A stretch of DNA of 64,000 nt. Source: Candidatus Marispirochaeta associata (lineage in GTDB: Bacteria > Spirochaetota > Spirochaetia > JC444 > Marispirochaetaceae). The notes under the pieces are model-generated. The model had not been told where the DNA came from and made no database searches. It worked only from the letters and a program-made list of their open reading frames with translations. How positions within the stretch are numbered: position 1 is the first letter of the stretch; each line of letters begins with the position of its first letter. Where the stretch lies: contig JWTM01000179.1 of assembly GCA_001749745.1 (NCBI GenBank), positions 62,001 through 126,000 of the forward strand, read 5' to 3'. A program made the position numbers and the translations under genes. Positions 7,871 to 16,817 of the stretch are shown in pieces.

Positions 7871-7899
7871 AGTATAGCGAAAAAGAGGCTGAGAGTCAA
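7871..7899 (-). promoter_or_regulatory. carD operon promoter, leaderless geometry
   Basis: TTGACT (7894-7899), a 17-nt spacer and TATACT (7871-7876) are followed by 7 nt and ATG (7863). This is one of the clearest examples of the recurrent leaderless architecture. Confidence 0.8.
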
Positions 7900-7926
7900 A
7901 GGTCGGAGTCCTTCGAGAGCTGCTCC

Positions 7927-8292
7927 CTACAGCTGCATTGTTCGCACCCTGCCGTCCTCGGCGTTCAGATCGAGGGTGACGCTTATGGGGTGATAGTAGT
8001 CGGCCACCAGGTTGATTCGTCCGCGGACCGCATCCTTGTATTTCCCTTTGAGGCGTGATACCAGAGCGTTGAAATCCTCCCCCACTGGAACATTGCTCCC
8101 CTCGGTGTAGTTGATAGTTACCACATCCTCCTGGCTCTCTTTTTGCACTTCCAGAACCCGTTCTTTATCCGATTCCTCGAGTTCGTAGTTCAGGAGGGCC
8201 TTCAGGGGAGAGGAAGGGGAGAGGATCTCCCGCACGAAGAGCCGCTTATTGATCCGGATTTCGCCGCCGCAAATATAAAAATTTACCGTCAT
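7927..8292 (-). CDS. Unknown protein of the MoxR/VWA operon
   Basis: A 121-residue soluble-looking protein with no family recognised. It starts MTVNFYICGGEIRINKRLFVRE, with a charged middle (ELEESDKERVLEVQKESQED) and a C-terminal beta-rich part ending VRTMQL. It begins 4 nt after the VWA/metallopeptidase gene and is the third gene of that operon, so it is likely a small partner or substrate of the AAA/VWA pair. No signal peptide or membrane segment is visible. Confidence 0.7.
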   Translation of the reverse strand: MTVNFYICGGEIRINKRLFVREILSPSSPLKALLNYELEESDKERVLEVQKESQEDVVTINYTEGSNVPVGEDFNALVSRLKGKYKDAVRGRINLVADYYHPISVTLDLNAEDGRVRTMQL

Positions 8293-8296
8293 TGCT

Positions 8297-9436
8297 TTAG
8301 CCTGTAAACTTGAGGAGTGATCCGAATGGAGGTGGAGCTTTCGGATCAGCGGTTAATACCCAGAGAACCTGCTGCTTCGAATCGGGAGGGTAGATACCGT
8401 CTCCGTCGGTGAAGACGATTACCAGCGGGACGGTCAATGCATCGGCCATGCGGAAGATCGGCCGGAAATCCGTGCCCCCCTGTTTGGCCCTGGTTCTTTT
8501 TCCCACATAGGCCTTGAGGGATTCCGGCGGGGTGCAGTCGCTGTCGAAGCGGGTAACGCGGATATCCGCCCTGGTAGCCCGTTCGAGCTTGCGAAGCTCG
8601 CCGTAGAAGGAGGAGATATCTTCGTCGCTGATAGAGCCGCTCTCATCCACCGCAACCAGGGCTCGAATCCCTTTGCTGCGCTTCACTCCCGGAGTATCCT
8701 CGAAGCGTTTTGAAAGGCGCTTCACTGTTTTATGCTGCCGCATGCGACCCTTTCCGGTCAGAAACTTCTTCAGCACATTGCGCCAATTGACCTCGAGTCT
8801 ACGGTAGACTCCGGTCAGATGATCCCCCAGGGCTCCCGGAATCTCTCCCTCCTGGGCCGCCTGGAGGGTAAGGGCCTCCAGGGAGTGCTGTACGGTTTTA
8901 CGGTTTATTTCCGATAGCTCAGCATCCTCATTGATCCGAATCAGACTCTCCCGTTCATCGGGGAAGCGCACCATAACCTGCTTCTTAAGGGGGATAAAGC
9001 CGAAGGATCCCTCATCCCTCAAGGCGGCCAGGGATGCATAGTAGGATTCTGCACTGCCGCCGGCTTCCAGCGTGATCCCCGGTTCTCGATTGAGCCGTTC
9101 AACCGTCAAAGCCTTATCGGGAAGGATCGCCGGGTCGAGATGCTCGTTAACCGCCAGGTCGGTTGCTATCGCCCAAAGCGCCGGCTCTCGTCCGTTGCGG
9201 CGAAAGGGATGCATAAGAACAATATGCAGAAGCTCGTGGATTACTGCGCCGAAGGCCCGATTCTGCGGGAGGGTCTCCAGCCATACAGGATCGTAAAGCA
9301 GCCTCACGCTGGGGCCGTCGTAGATTGATTCCATGCCCTCGATTCCGGCCTTCCGCTCGAGCCGCAGACTCGACAGAATATAACCGTAGAAGGGGCGCCT
9401 GAGCAGCAGGCTGGTGACGATACGGTTCATGGTCAT
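8297..9436 (-). CDS. Putative metallopeptidase fused to a VWA-like domain (DUF2201 type)
   Basis: In 379 residues, the N-terminal half carries a zincin-type HELLH motif (67-71, followed by IVLMHPFRR), and the C-terminal part (from about 255) is a VWA-like domain with a MIDAS-type strand VAVDESGSISDED and VIVFTDGDG. This order matches the DUF2201 families (N-terminal putative metallopeptidase, C-terminal VWA-like). The ATG overlaps the stop of the upstream AAA gene (ATGA, 9433-9436). Such pairs resemble MoxR/VWA chaperone systems. Substrate and proteolytic activity are inferred only. Confidence 0.85.
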   Translation of the reverse strand: MTMNRIVTSLLLRRPFYGYILSSLRLERKAGIEGMESIYDGPSVRLLYDPVWLETLPQNRAFGAVIHELLHIVLMHPFRRNGREPALWAIATDLAVNEHLDPAILPDKALTVERLNREPGITLEAGGSAESYYASLAALRDEGSFGFIPLKKQVMVRFPDERESLIRINEDAELSEINRKTVQHSLEALTLQAAQEGEIPGALGDHLTGVYRRLEVNWRNVLKKFLTGKGRMRQHKTVKRLSKRFEDTPGVKRSKGIRALVAVDESGSISDEDISSFYGELRKLERATRADIRVTRFDSDCTPPESLKAYVGKRTRAKQGGTDFRPIFRMADALTVPLVIVFTDGDGIYPPDSKQQVLWVLTADPKAPPPFGSLLKFTG

Positions 9437-10509
9437 GTGGCGATGAACTCCACAATATCGTCGGCCACCCGATCGAAAACAGTCAATCCGCCGGCGATGG
9501 AATCGAAATCCTCCGCCCGTCGCGTAGCGAGGTACTTGAAGAAAAGAACCGCAAACTCCTGGGGCAGAAAATCGAGCAGCTTATCGGCATTCTTGAGATG
9601 AAGAGGATTCAACTGTAATTGGAGAGAGATTTTCTTGAGGATTACATGCAGAACATCGAAGCGGTCCCCCCGGAGGAGCTCGGCAAAGGTTGCGCGTTGA
9701 GATTCGAAGTTCTCCAGGGTCTCCCGGGCGCCGGGTATTCTGGTCGAATAGGTTGCCAGGTAGCCGAAGAGAGATGCGGCGCCTTCCGGTCCTACGATTC
9801 CGGCCACCAGCTGTTCCGCCAAAGGGGTCTCTACCACGCAGCTTTCGAGTACCTTCTGAACCTTCGTCCATCCCCGCGGCGTGGGAGACTTAGCCAGGGG
9901 ATCGGAATCCGCGGCCTCCCGGGTCACTAAGAGCATATCCGGATTTGCACTCAGGAAGGCGAGTACCGCATCGAAAGCGCCGATCCTATGGGAATAGGCG
10001 ATATAGTCGTCCAGATCGGCGCTGATCTCGATGGAGATGAAACGGTCGATCAGGGCGTCGTCCAGGGCGTTTACCGCATAGTTGAGGGTGTCCGGATTCA
10101 TGGTCACTCCGATCTTCCATCCGGGAACCAGTTCGTGGGTATTGATACGCCCCTCAAGCAGCAGCGGATAGAGTACGGAGACCGTATCGCTGGGCACCCG
10201 ATTAATCTCCTCTATTACCAAGAGCCCTCGTTCCGGAAAGAGCCCGGCCTCTACCGCGGCTCGGGTAGGCATAAACTGGGGCGCCAAGTAATGGGTAACC
10301 CCCGTCTCCCGGTTTTTATCCGGTAAGCCCATAAAATCGGGCCCCTCCAGGGCCGCTGCATAGAGGGCCATATATCCGATTTCCAACTCGTCGGCACACT
10401 GCCGGTAGGCCGAGGTCTTGCCGACGCCCCGTTCGCTGATGAGGGCGGTTACTTCCCCGGTATTTGCGTAGACCTCCTTGATGCACTGTTTGGCTTCGCT
10501 TATACGCAC
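9433..10509 (-). CDS. MoxR-like AAA ATPase
   Basis: The 358-residue ATPase has Walker A SERGVGKT (25-32), Walker B GLLVIEEINR (about 95-104) and a downstream GVTMNPD sensor-1-like block, the layout of MoxR/dynein-related AAA proteins. A TTG at 10524 is an alternative start, but GTG at 10509 has GGAGGG about 6 nt upstream and is preferred. It is first in a coupled three-gene operon with the VWA/metallopeptidase and a 121-residue protein, suggesting an AAA motor acting with a VWA adaptor on an unknown complex. Confidence 0.85.
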   Translation of the reverse strand: MRISEAKQCIKEVYANTGEVTALISERGVGKTSAYRQCADELEIGYMALYAAALEGPDFMGLPDKNRETGVTHYLAPQFMPTRAAVEAGLFPERGLLVIEEINRVPSDTVSVLYPLLLEGRINTHELVPGWKIGVTMNPDTLNYAVNALDDALIDRFISIEISADLDDYIAYSHRIGAFDAVLAFLSANPDMLLVTREAADSDPLAKSPTPRGWTKVQKVLESCVVETPLAEQLVAGIVGPEGAASLFGYLATYSTRIPGARETLENFESQRATFAELLRGDRFDVLHVILKKISLQLQLNPLHLKNADKLLDFLPQEFAVLFFKYLATRRAEDFDSIAGGLTVFDRVADDIVEFIAT

Positions 10510-10624
10510 GATAACCCTCCACAATCGATAAAAAAATAACGAAATAAGGGCGGATTATCTCCTTCCCCCACACCCTTCTATGTCATGGGAGTCGCTAGGA
10601 TGTTACCTAATTGTAATACAGGGC

Positions 10625-11665
10625 CTACTCCCTGCAGAAGGAGAGGCGCGCGCCGTCGATTCCGAGGCGGAGGCGATCTCCGACCCTTAGGGGATGCATC
10701 GAGTGGGTAAAGAACTTAAAGCTTCCGCCGGTATACGCGAGGGGCCGGAAGCGGACCTCCTGATAGTCGCCGAAGAAGTAGGTCTCCACTATCTCGGCCT
10801 CGAAGCCCTCCTCCGATTCCAGTTCGATATCCCAGGGCCGGTGAATCAGAAAACCCCGGGAGGGATAATCGGCGACGCTCTTCTGCTCGGAGTAGGGGAT
10901 CAGCCCGAAGGGCGAACGGAATCCTTCGGCTACGGAATCAACCGGCACGAGGTTGGCCCGGCCGAAGAACTCGGCCACATAGGTGTTTGCCGGGCGGCTG
11001 TAGATATCCCTAGGTATCGCCGTCTGCAGAAGTCGGCCCTCGCGCATGACGGAAATCCGGTCGGCCAAAATAAAGGCCTCCTCCTTCTCGTGGGTAATGA
11101 AGAGGCAGGCTGTCCCCGTGGCCCGGATGATGGATGCTATATCCTTGAGGAGCGCGCGTTTGATACGGATATCCAGATTGTTGAAGGGCTCGTCCATCAG
11201 AAGAAGCTCTGGTTCCGGTGCGAGAGCCCGGGCGAGAGCCACCCGCTGCATCTGTCCTCCCGAGATCTGATGGGGGTAGCGCTCCTCCAGCCCCCGAAGG
11301 CCGGTCAGTTCGGTGAGCATGGAGAGGCGCTCCCTACCGTTGTTTTGCAGGCCGAAGAGGATATTCTCGGCCACCGTCAGGTGGGGAAAGAGGGCGTTAT
11401 CCTGAAACACCATCCCGATAGAGCGCTCCTCGGGAGGTACCGCATAGCCTGGTCGGTTGAGGAGCTTCCCGGCATAGCGGATCTCCCCCTCTTGGGGATA
11501 CTCGAGTCCGGCTATCATGCGTAGGGTGGATGATTTTCCGCAACCGCTCTCACCTACTAGCGCGAGAATCTCCCGCTCTGCTAAGGTAAGGGATATACCG
11601 TTTACCGCCGGGGTGGCGGCGCCGGGATAGCGGAGGCTCAGGTTGTCTATCTCCAGAATACTCAA
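10625..11665 (-). CDS. fbpC: Ferric iron ABC transporter ATP-binding protein
   Basis: The 346-residue ATPase has Walker A GESGCGKS (38-45), a Q-loop MVFQDNALFPHL, the signature ISGGQMQRVALARAL, Walker B LLLMDEP and the H-loop FITHEKEEA. A C-terminal regulatory domain (about 240-346, TOBE-like) follows. It overlaps the permease gene by 4 bp and is last in the substrate-binding protein / permease / ATPase order typical of Fbp, Fut and Hit systems. It should power import of Fe(III) across the inner membrane. Confidence 0.9.
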   Translation of the reverse strand: MSILEIDNLSLRYPGAATPAVNGISLTLAEREILALVGESGCGKSSTLRMIAGLEYPQEGEIRYAGKLLNRPGYAVPPEERSIGMVFQDNALFPHLTVAENILFGLQNNGRERLSMLTELTGLRGLEERYPHQISGGQMQRVALARALAPEPELLLMDEPFNNLDIRIKRALLKDIASIIRATGTACLFITHEKEEAFILADRISVMREGRLLQTAIPRDIYSRPANTYVAEFFGRANLVPVDSVAEGFRSPFGLIPYSEQKSVADYPSRGFLIHRPWDIELESEEGFEAEIVETYFFGDYQEVRFRPLAYTGGSFKFFTHSMHPLRVGDRLRLGIDGARLSFCRE

Positions 11666-13305
11666 GCGATGCTCCTTGTAGGTTTTTTGCGCGTCCAGAG
11701 CAGGACCGGGATAAGCCCTATGGCGACGATTACCAGGGAGGGGAGGGCGGCCATCTCTAAGCGTTCATCCCCGGCCATCTCGTAGGCTCTGGTGGCCAGG
11801 GTCTCAAAATTGAAAGGCCTGAGCACCAGGGTCAGGGGGAGCTCCTTCAGGAGGTCGATGGCCGTCATAATCGCCGCGGCCTGCAGGGCCGGTTTTAAAA
11901 GGGGCAATTCGATCTTGATCAAGCTCCCAAGGCTGCTCTTGCCCAGGTTACGGGAGGCCTCCCGGAAGCGGCCGCTCACCTGGGTGAATCCGGCTTCGAC
12001 CGGATTGAAGGCGACCCCGAGATAGCGAACCAGGTAGGCGGCGGTAAGGGCGCCGATGGAACCGGAGAGGAAGAGCCTGCCGCCCGCGGAGAGGTAGCGG
12101 GCGGCGATCCCGTTCAGGCCCGAGTCTATATATCCGGCGCTGGTCATGACCCCGATAGCGATTACCGCGCCGGGTATTGCGTAGCCTAAGGTCATGGTCG
12201 AGGCCAGCATGTTTTTTCCTTTCAGCGCCGGTCGTCGCAAGAGATGCCCCGAGATTAGTGCGGCCGAGAGGATCAGCAGGGTCGCGCCGGCGGTGAGCAG
12301 CAGGGTGTTCAGGATCTGCTTCAGAAAGCGCGGATCAAACAGAGACTGTTCCGCCTGCAGCGCCCAGGCGACAAGCTGCGCCACCGGGATGAGAAAGCCG
12401 AAGAGAACCGGTACGGCGCAGATAAGCAGGGCGATACCGGCGGCGGGACCGCCCAGGCTTAGGGGCTTTATCGGTCGCGGCACGAGATTCGCGTATCCTC
12501 GACTCCCCCGGAGGAACTTCTCGGATATCAGCAGAAGAGCTACCAGCATGAGCAGGACCGAGGCCAGTTTCATCGCGGCGTTTAAATCTCCCAGGGAGAA
12601 CCAGGCCCTGAAGATACCGACGCTTAAGGTGTTGATCCCGAAATAGTGGACCGCACCGTACTCGTTCAACACCTCCATCAGCACCAGCACCCCGCCGCCG
12701 GTAAGCGCCGGGCGCGCCATGGGCAAGGCGATGCGGAAGAAGAGGCGCGCCTCCCCAGCGCCGAGTACCCGGGCTGCTTCGTATATGCTTCCCCCCTGGC
12801 GTTTAAAAGTACTCCGCAAGGGCAGGAAGATGTAGGGGTAAAGGGCCAGGGTCATGATACCTATCGCCCCCGGCAGACTGACGATATCCGGAACAGGGTA
12901 GCCGTCGCTCCGGTTGAGTATATTCCTGAAGAAGAGCTGCCAGGGTCCGGAATAATCGAAGATGCCCGACCAGGCGAAGGCGGCTACGTAGGCCGGCAGC
13001 GCCAGGGGGATCACCAGGGCGATGTTGAAGAATCCTTTGAGCGGAAAATCGTAGCGTACGCAGACCCAGGCCGCCGCGGTTCCGATTACCGAGGCGGCGG
13101 CTAAGGTTCCCCCCGCAAGCAGAATCGTCTGTCCGATGTAGGAGCCAAGCAGAGTGCTCCGGATATGTATCCAGATTTCGGAAGCCGGGCTAAAGAGGGA
13201 TGCCCCTACTACTCCCAGCGGGACCAGAACGGTACCCGCCAGGAGAAAGAGGAAGAGAGAGTGGCGCCGAATGCGGCGCAGGCTATTTCCAGCCGGCCCG
13301 GTCAA
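11662..13305 (-). CDS. fbpB: Ferric iron ABC transporter permease, two fused permease halves
   Basis: The 547-residue membrane protein has two MetI-like permease domains in one chain, each with several transmembrane segments and an EAA-like loop (EAARVLGAGEARLFFRIALPMARPA; EASRNLGKSSLGSLIKIELPLLKPA). This is the known arrangement of FbpB/SfuB permeases. It begins with TTG at 13305, inside the last 23 bp of fbpA, with AGGCGG upstream, so it is translationally coupled. No better in-frame start exists. Confidence 0.92.
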   Translation of the reverse strand: MTGPAGNSLRRIRRHSLFLFLLAGTVLVPLGVVGASLFSPASEIWIHIRSTLLGSYIGQTILLAGGTLAAASVIGTAAAWVCVRYDFPLKGFFNIALVIPLALPAYVAAFAWSGIFDYSGPWQLFFRNILNRSDGYPVPDIVSLPGAIGIMTLALYPYIFLPLRSTFKRQGGSIYEAARVLGAGEARLFFRIALPMARPALTGGGVLVLMEVLNEYGAVHYFGINTLSVGIFRAWFSLGDLNAAMKLASVLLMLVALLLISEKFLRGSRGYANLVPRPIKPLSLGGPAAGIALLICAVPVLFGFLIPVAQLVAWALQAEQSLFDPRFLKQILNTLLLTAGATLLILSAALISGHLLRRPALKGKNMLASTMTLGYAIPGAVIAIGVMTSAGYIDSGLNGIAARYLSAGGRLFLSGSIGALTAAYLVRYLGVAFNPVEAGFTQVSGRFREASRNLGKSSLGSLIKIELPLLKPALQAAAIMTAIDLLKELPLTLVLRPFNFETLATRAYEMAGDERLEMAALPSLVIVAIGLIPVLLWTRKKPTRSIA

Positions 13306-14323
13306 AACCGATTACCGCCTCGACGTTGAGATCTCCGAGCACGGAGAGGTTGATCGAATCCTCTTTGAATTCCCCCCAGCTGCCGACAAGGCCTTCAGCG
13401 TCTATGTCGTCGCGCACGGGAAACTCATAATTCTCGACGGCGTATACCTTCTGAACCTCCGGGGAGGTCAGGAACTCCAAGAGCCGGATCGCATTCTCCC
13501 TGTTGGGTGCGTGCTTGGTCACTCCGGCGCCGCTGATGTTGATATGGGTGCCCCGCCCTTCTTGATTGGGGAAGTAGAGGTCGACGGCCTGGCCCGCTTT
13601 TACCTGCTCCGGATCGGAAGAGTTGAGGAGCAGACCAATATAATAGGTATTGACAATGGCGATGTCCGCTATACCTGAGGCGACCGCCTTAACCTGATCC
13701 CGGTCGTTGCCCTGGGGATCCCGAGCCATGTTGGCAACGATGCCCTCGGCCCATTCGACGGCGGCTTCTTCCCCGTGGGCCTTGATCATGCTCGCCATCA
13801 GAGATTGGTTATAGATGTTCGACGAGGAGCGCACGGCGATTCTTCCGCGCCACTTCGCATCGGTAAGATCCTCGTAGGTGGAGAGCTCTGAGGGATCGAC
13901 CCGCTCGGAGCTGTAGGCGATCACCCGGGCACGCTTCGTCAGCCCGTACCAGAAGCCTTCGGGATGGCGGAGATTCTCCGGCACCGCTGCGTTCAGCTTC
14001 TGCGAGTCGATCGCTTGCAGCAGATCCATCTCTAAGGCTTTTTGCAGCCGTCCCGCATCGGCGGTGAGGAAGAGATCTGCGGGGCTGTTTGCTCCTTCGG
14101 TACGCAGGCGTTGCAGCAATTCATCCGCCCCGGCTTTGACGACGTTAACGGTGATTCCCGTCTCCTCGGTAAATCGCTCGAAGAGCTCCTGATCTACATC
14201 GTAGTGCCGATGGGAGTAGAGGTTGACCGACTCTTCGGTATCGCCCGACTCGGCGGCCCCGGAGGCGAAAGCCAATGCTGCCGAGAGCAGCAGGATAGTC
14301 ATAATTATGAATGGTGAGCGCAT
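13283..14323 (-). CDS. fbpA: Ferric iron-binding periplasmic protein
   Basis: The 346-residue precursor has a signal peptide (residues 1 to about 20, ending near AFASGAAES) and a mature start with VNLYSHRHYDVDQELF, the Tyr/His motif of FutA/FbpA-type Fe(III)-binding proteins. The adjacent Tyr pair in NTYYIG is also typical of the iron site. AGGAG lies 7 nt upstream of the ATG. The promoter has a -10 overlapping a DtxR/IdeR-like half-site, so iron-dependent repression is plausible. Confidence 0.92.
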   Translation of the reverse strand: MRSPFIIMTILLLSAALAFASGAAESGDTEESVNLYSHRHYDVDQELFERFTEETGITVNVVKAGADELLQRLRTEGANSPADLFLTADAGRLQKALEMDLLQAIDSQKLNAAVPENLRHPEGFWYGLTKRARVIAYSSERVDPSELSTYEDLTDAKWRGRIAVRSSSNIYNQSLMASMIKAHGEEAAVEWAEGIVANMARDPQGNDRDQVKAVASGIADIAIVNTYYIGLLLNSSDPEQVKAGQAVDLYFPNQEGRGTHINISGAGVTKHAPNRENAIRLLEFLTSPEVQKVYAVENYEFPVRDDIDAEGLVGSWGEFKEDSINLSVLGDLNVEAVIGFDRAGWK

Positions 14324-14337
14324 TCTTAAGCTCCTGT

Positions 14338-14380
14338 AATTAAGTTAGGCAAGGTTAACATTTGTATTTATAAGTGTAAA
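14338..14380 (-). promoter_or_regulatory. fbp promoter overlapped by a DtxR/IdeR-like half-site
   Basis: TTTACA (14375-14380), a 17-nt spacer and TAACCT (14352-14357) precede a 28-nt leader with AGGAG. On the + strand, TTAAGTTAGGC (14340-14350) matches 10 of 11 bases of one half of the DtxR/IdeR consensus TTAGGTTAGGC; the second half is poor. It overlaps the region just downstream of the -10, where a repressor would act. Confidence 0.5.
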
Positions 14381-14470
14381 GGTCATGAATAGAGTTTTTT
14401 AACAAATTAATCTTTCTGTGAACTCAAAAATGGGCCTATTTCTTTCATAGCCTGCGGCTTTGGTTCTTTG

Positions 14471-14476
14471 TATACT
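14471..14476 (+). promoter_or_regulatory. -10 element of the VTT-domain gene, leaderless geometry
   Basis: TATACT ends 7 nt before the ATG at 14484. The -35 region is poor (TAGCCT at 17-nt spacing), so only the -10 is supported. Confidence 0.5.
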
Positions 14477-14483
14477 TCCCTCA

Positions 14484-15182
14484 ATGGAGAAACCTCGAAT
14501 CAGCGAGCTATTAATCGGTCTCCTCTTTCCTCTGTTTCTCATTGCGATACTGCTCTTCGTTTTCGTGGAGCGGGATCTCTTGAGAGAGATCTTCGCCTCG
14601 CCCGAAAGCTTCGAAACCTGGATCGAGAACCAGCCTGCGCTACCCGTGGTTTTCATGGTTCTCCAGTTTCTGCAGGTGGTGGTATTCATTATTCCCGGTG
14701 AGATTCCGCAGATCGCGGGGGGCTACCTCTTCGGCGCTCCCTTGGGGTTGCTCTATTCTTTGACGGGGATCGTCGCCGGATCGCTGCTCAATTTTATTAT
14801 CGGTCGCTTGTTGGGTTCCCCCTTTGTGCGCCTGGTGATCGGGAAGGAGCGTTTCGACCGCTTCGCCCATCTTCTCTCCTCTCCCCGGGCGCTGACGGTC
14901 TTCTTTCTGCTCTTCCTGTTCCCCGGCTTTCCCAAAGATGCCCTCTGTTATGCCGCGGGACTCTCCACACTGCGATTCTTCCCCTTTTTCATGATCAGCC
15001 TCTTCGGCCGTCTCCCCGCGCTCACGGCCAGCGTTCTGGCAGGCAGCGCCGCCGCCCGGGAAGCATGGATTTTCCTGATTATCCTCTCGCTGCTGGTTGC
15101 GCTGGCGGCGGGCCTGGGCTATATCTATCGTGCGCGAATCCACGACTGGATCGAGAAAGTCGCTCACAAAAGCGATGACTGA
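14484..15182 (+). CDS. TVP38/TMEM64-type VTT-domain inner-membrane protein
   Basis: The 232-residue polytopic protein shows the VTT (SNARE-associated/DedA-like) hallmarks: IIPGEIPQIAGGYLFG, GSLLNFIIGR and FPGFPKD near the middle, with 5-6 hydrophobic segments. Relatives are implicated in lipid scrambling or transport; the substrate here is unknown. An upstream frame extension to 14460 exists, but TATACT lies in it, 7 nt before ATG 14484, so the shorter start is used. The gene is monocistronic and divergent from the fbp operon. Confidence 0.87.
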   Translation: MEKPRISELLIGLLFPLFLIAILLFVFVERDLLREIFASPESFETWIENQPALPVVFMVLQFLQVVVFIIPGEIPQIAGGYLFGAPLGLLYSLTGIVAGSLLNFIIGRLLGSPFVRLVIGKERFDRFAHLLSSPRALTVFFLLFLFPGFPKDALCYAAGLSTLRFFPFFMISLFGRLPALTASVLAGSAAAREAWIFLIILSLLVALAAGLGYIYRARIHDWIEKVAHKSDD

Positions 15183-15246
15183 TTTTGCAATTCATCCCGA
15201 CATCGACTATGCTGAAGCATTAAGCACTGCAGCGTAAGGAGCAGTA

Positions 15247-16782
15247 ATGATTGAGAATCGTGCGGCGGGGATCCTGCTGCATCCCACATCCCTCCCCTCT
15301 CCCCACGGAATCGGCGATTTAGGAGCGGAGGCCTACCGCTTTATCGACTTTCTACAGGCCGCGGGCATACGTCTGTGGCAGATTCTCCCCTTAGGTCCCT
15401 GCGGCCACGGGAACTCACCCTATTCGGCGGTCTCCAGTTTCGCCGGAAATCCGCTGCTTCTCAGCCTAGAGAAACTGGCCGAGGATGGGCTGGTCAATGC
15501 GACCGAGATTGCCGAGAACCCCGGCTTTCCCGATGATCACGTCGACTATGAACTGGTGTCCCCCTGGAAGATGCCTCTGCTGCGCAAGGCGGCCGCTCGT
15601 TTTCTCCAGGATGCGGAGAACTCCGCGCCCTTCAGGGAGTTCTGTACCGCAGAGGAGTGGTGGCTCGAGGATTTCGCCCTCTACACCGCCCTTCAGGATC
15701 ATTTCTCCCTCTATCCGGCGGAGGAGCCGGCGGAGCCTCGGGTCATAAACCGCTACTGGGAGCGGGATATCGCTTTGCGCGAACCGGAAGCTCTGGAACG
15801 CTGGCGCAGCCGGTTTACCGAAGAGACCGCCCTCCAGAAGGCGCTGCAGTTTCTCTTCTTTCGACAGTGGCGCCGGCTTAAAACCTATGCCGGCGAGGCC
15901 GGAGTCGAGATCGTCGGCGATGTTCCGATTTTCGTCGCTCCCGATTCCGCCGATGTCTGGGCTTTCCGCTCCAATTTTCAGATCGACGATCACGGTCGCT
16001 TGAAGGCGCTCGCCGGGGTACCCCCGGACTATTTCAGCGCCGAGGGGCAGCTCTGGGGGAATCCGCTCTTCGATTGGGATGCCATGAGCGCCGAGGGCTA
16101 TGCCTGGTGGCTGCGCCGGCTCGAGGCGGTGCTGCGTCAGGTCGACTGGGTGCGGATCGACCACTTCCGCGCCTTCCAGGCCTACTGGCGTATCCCGGCC
16201 GATGCCGAATCGGCCAAGGAGGGGGAGTGGATCAAGGCTCCCGGCGCCGATTTTTTCAGGGTGTTGAAGTCCAGGATGGGAGAACTGCCGATTATCGCCG
16301 AGGATCTGGGAATCATTACCGACGAGGTGCATGAGCTGCGTCGAGCGGCGGGACTTCCGGGCATGAAGGTGCTGCAGTTTGCCTTCGAATTCGATTCTGA
16401 AGGCGTCTTCCGCGGGAGCCACGCCTTCCTGCCTCATAATCAGGAGCCGAACAGCGTCGTCTATACCGGTACCCACGATAACGATACGACCGCCGGCTGG
16501 TATGCCTCCCGGGACGAGAAGACGAAGGATATTATCCGCCGCTACCTGGCTCGGGACGGTCACGATATCGTCTGGGATCTTATCCGTTTGGCCCTATCTT
16601 CGCCTGCGGGATTTGCGATCATTCCGTTTCAGGATCTTCTGGGGCTCGGAAGCGAGGCGCGCATGAACACCCCCTCCACCGTGGGCGCCCACAACTGGGC
16701 CTACCGTTTCCGTTCGGGAGAAGCGAACGAGTGGATTTCCGGTCGGCTCTATGAGATGAATATGCTCTACGGCAGGCTCTGA
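15247..16782 (+). CDS. malQ: 4-alpha-glucanotransferase (amylomaltase), GH77
   Basis: The 511-residue enzyme has the GH77 catalytic triad in context: the Asp nucleophile in VRIDHFRAF, the Glu acid/base in IIAEDLG and the transition-state Asp in YTGTHDNDT. The N-terminus AAGILLHPTSLPSPHGIGDLG and GNSPYS loop are family hallmarks. It transfers maltooligosaccharide segments in glycogen and maltodextrin metabolism. AAGGAG precedes the ATG by about 6 nt. It is monocistronic and is followed by a perfect 32-bp palindrome. Confidence 0.97.
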   Translation: MIENRAAGILLHPTSLPSPHGIGDLGAEAYRFIDFLQAAGIRLWQILPLGPCGHGNSPYSAVSSFAGNPLLLSLEKLAEDGLVNATEIAENPGFPDDHVDYELVSPWKMPLLRKAAARFLQDAENSAPFREFCTAEEWWLEDFALYTALQDHFSLYPAEEPAEPRVINRYWERDIALREPEALERWRSRFTEETALQKALQFLFFRQWRRLKTYAGEAGVEIVGDVPIFVAPDSADVWAFRSNFQIDDHGRLKALAGVPPDYFSAEGQLWGNPLFDWDAMSAEGYAWWLRRLEAVLRQVDWVRIDHFRAFQAYWRIPADAESAKEGEWIKAPGADFFRVLKSRMGELPIIAEDLGIITDEVHELRRAAGLPGMKVLQFAFEFDSEGVFRGSHAFLPHNQEPNSVVYTGTHDNDTTAGWYASRDEKTKDIIRRYLARDGHDIVWDLIRLALSSPAGFAIIPFQDLLGLGSEARMNTPSTVGAHNWAYRFRSGEANEWISGRLYEMNMLYGRL

Positions 16783-16785
16783 GTT

Positions 16786-16817
16786 ATGCAGGACGCATAG
16801 ATCTATGCGTCCTGCAT
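16786..16817. repeat. Perfect 32-bp palindrome downstream of malQ
   Basis: Two 16-nt arms abut with no spacer (arm sequence ATGCAGGACGCATAGA; centre AGATCT at 16799-16804). It begins 4 nt after the malQ stop and is not followed by a T-run. It could be a terminator of unusual form, an mRNA-stabilising hairpin or a protein-binding/recombination site. Confidence 0.8.

Noticed and set aside
13283..13305. Frameshift or sequencing error at the fbpA/fbpB junction
   Set aside because: Both genes have full family length and complete ends; the 23-bp overlap with a TTG start and AGGCGG is a normal coupled junction.
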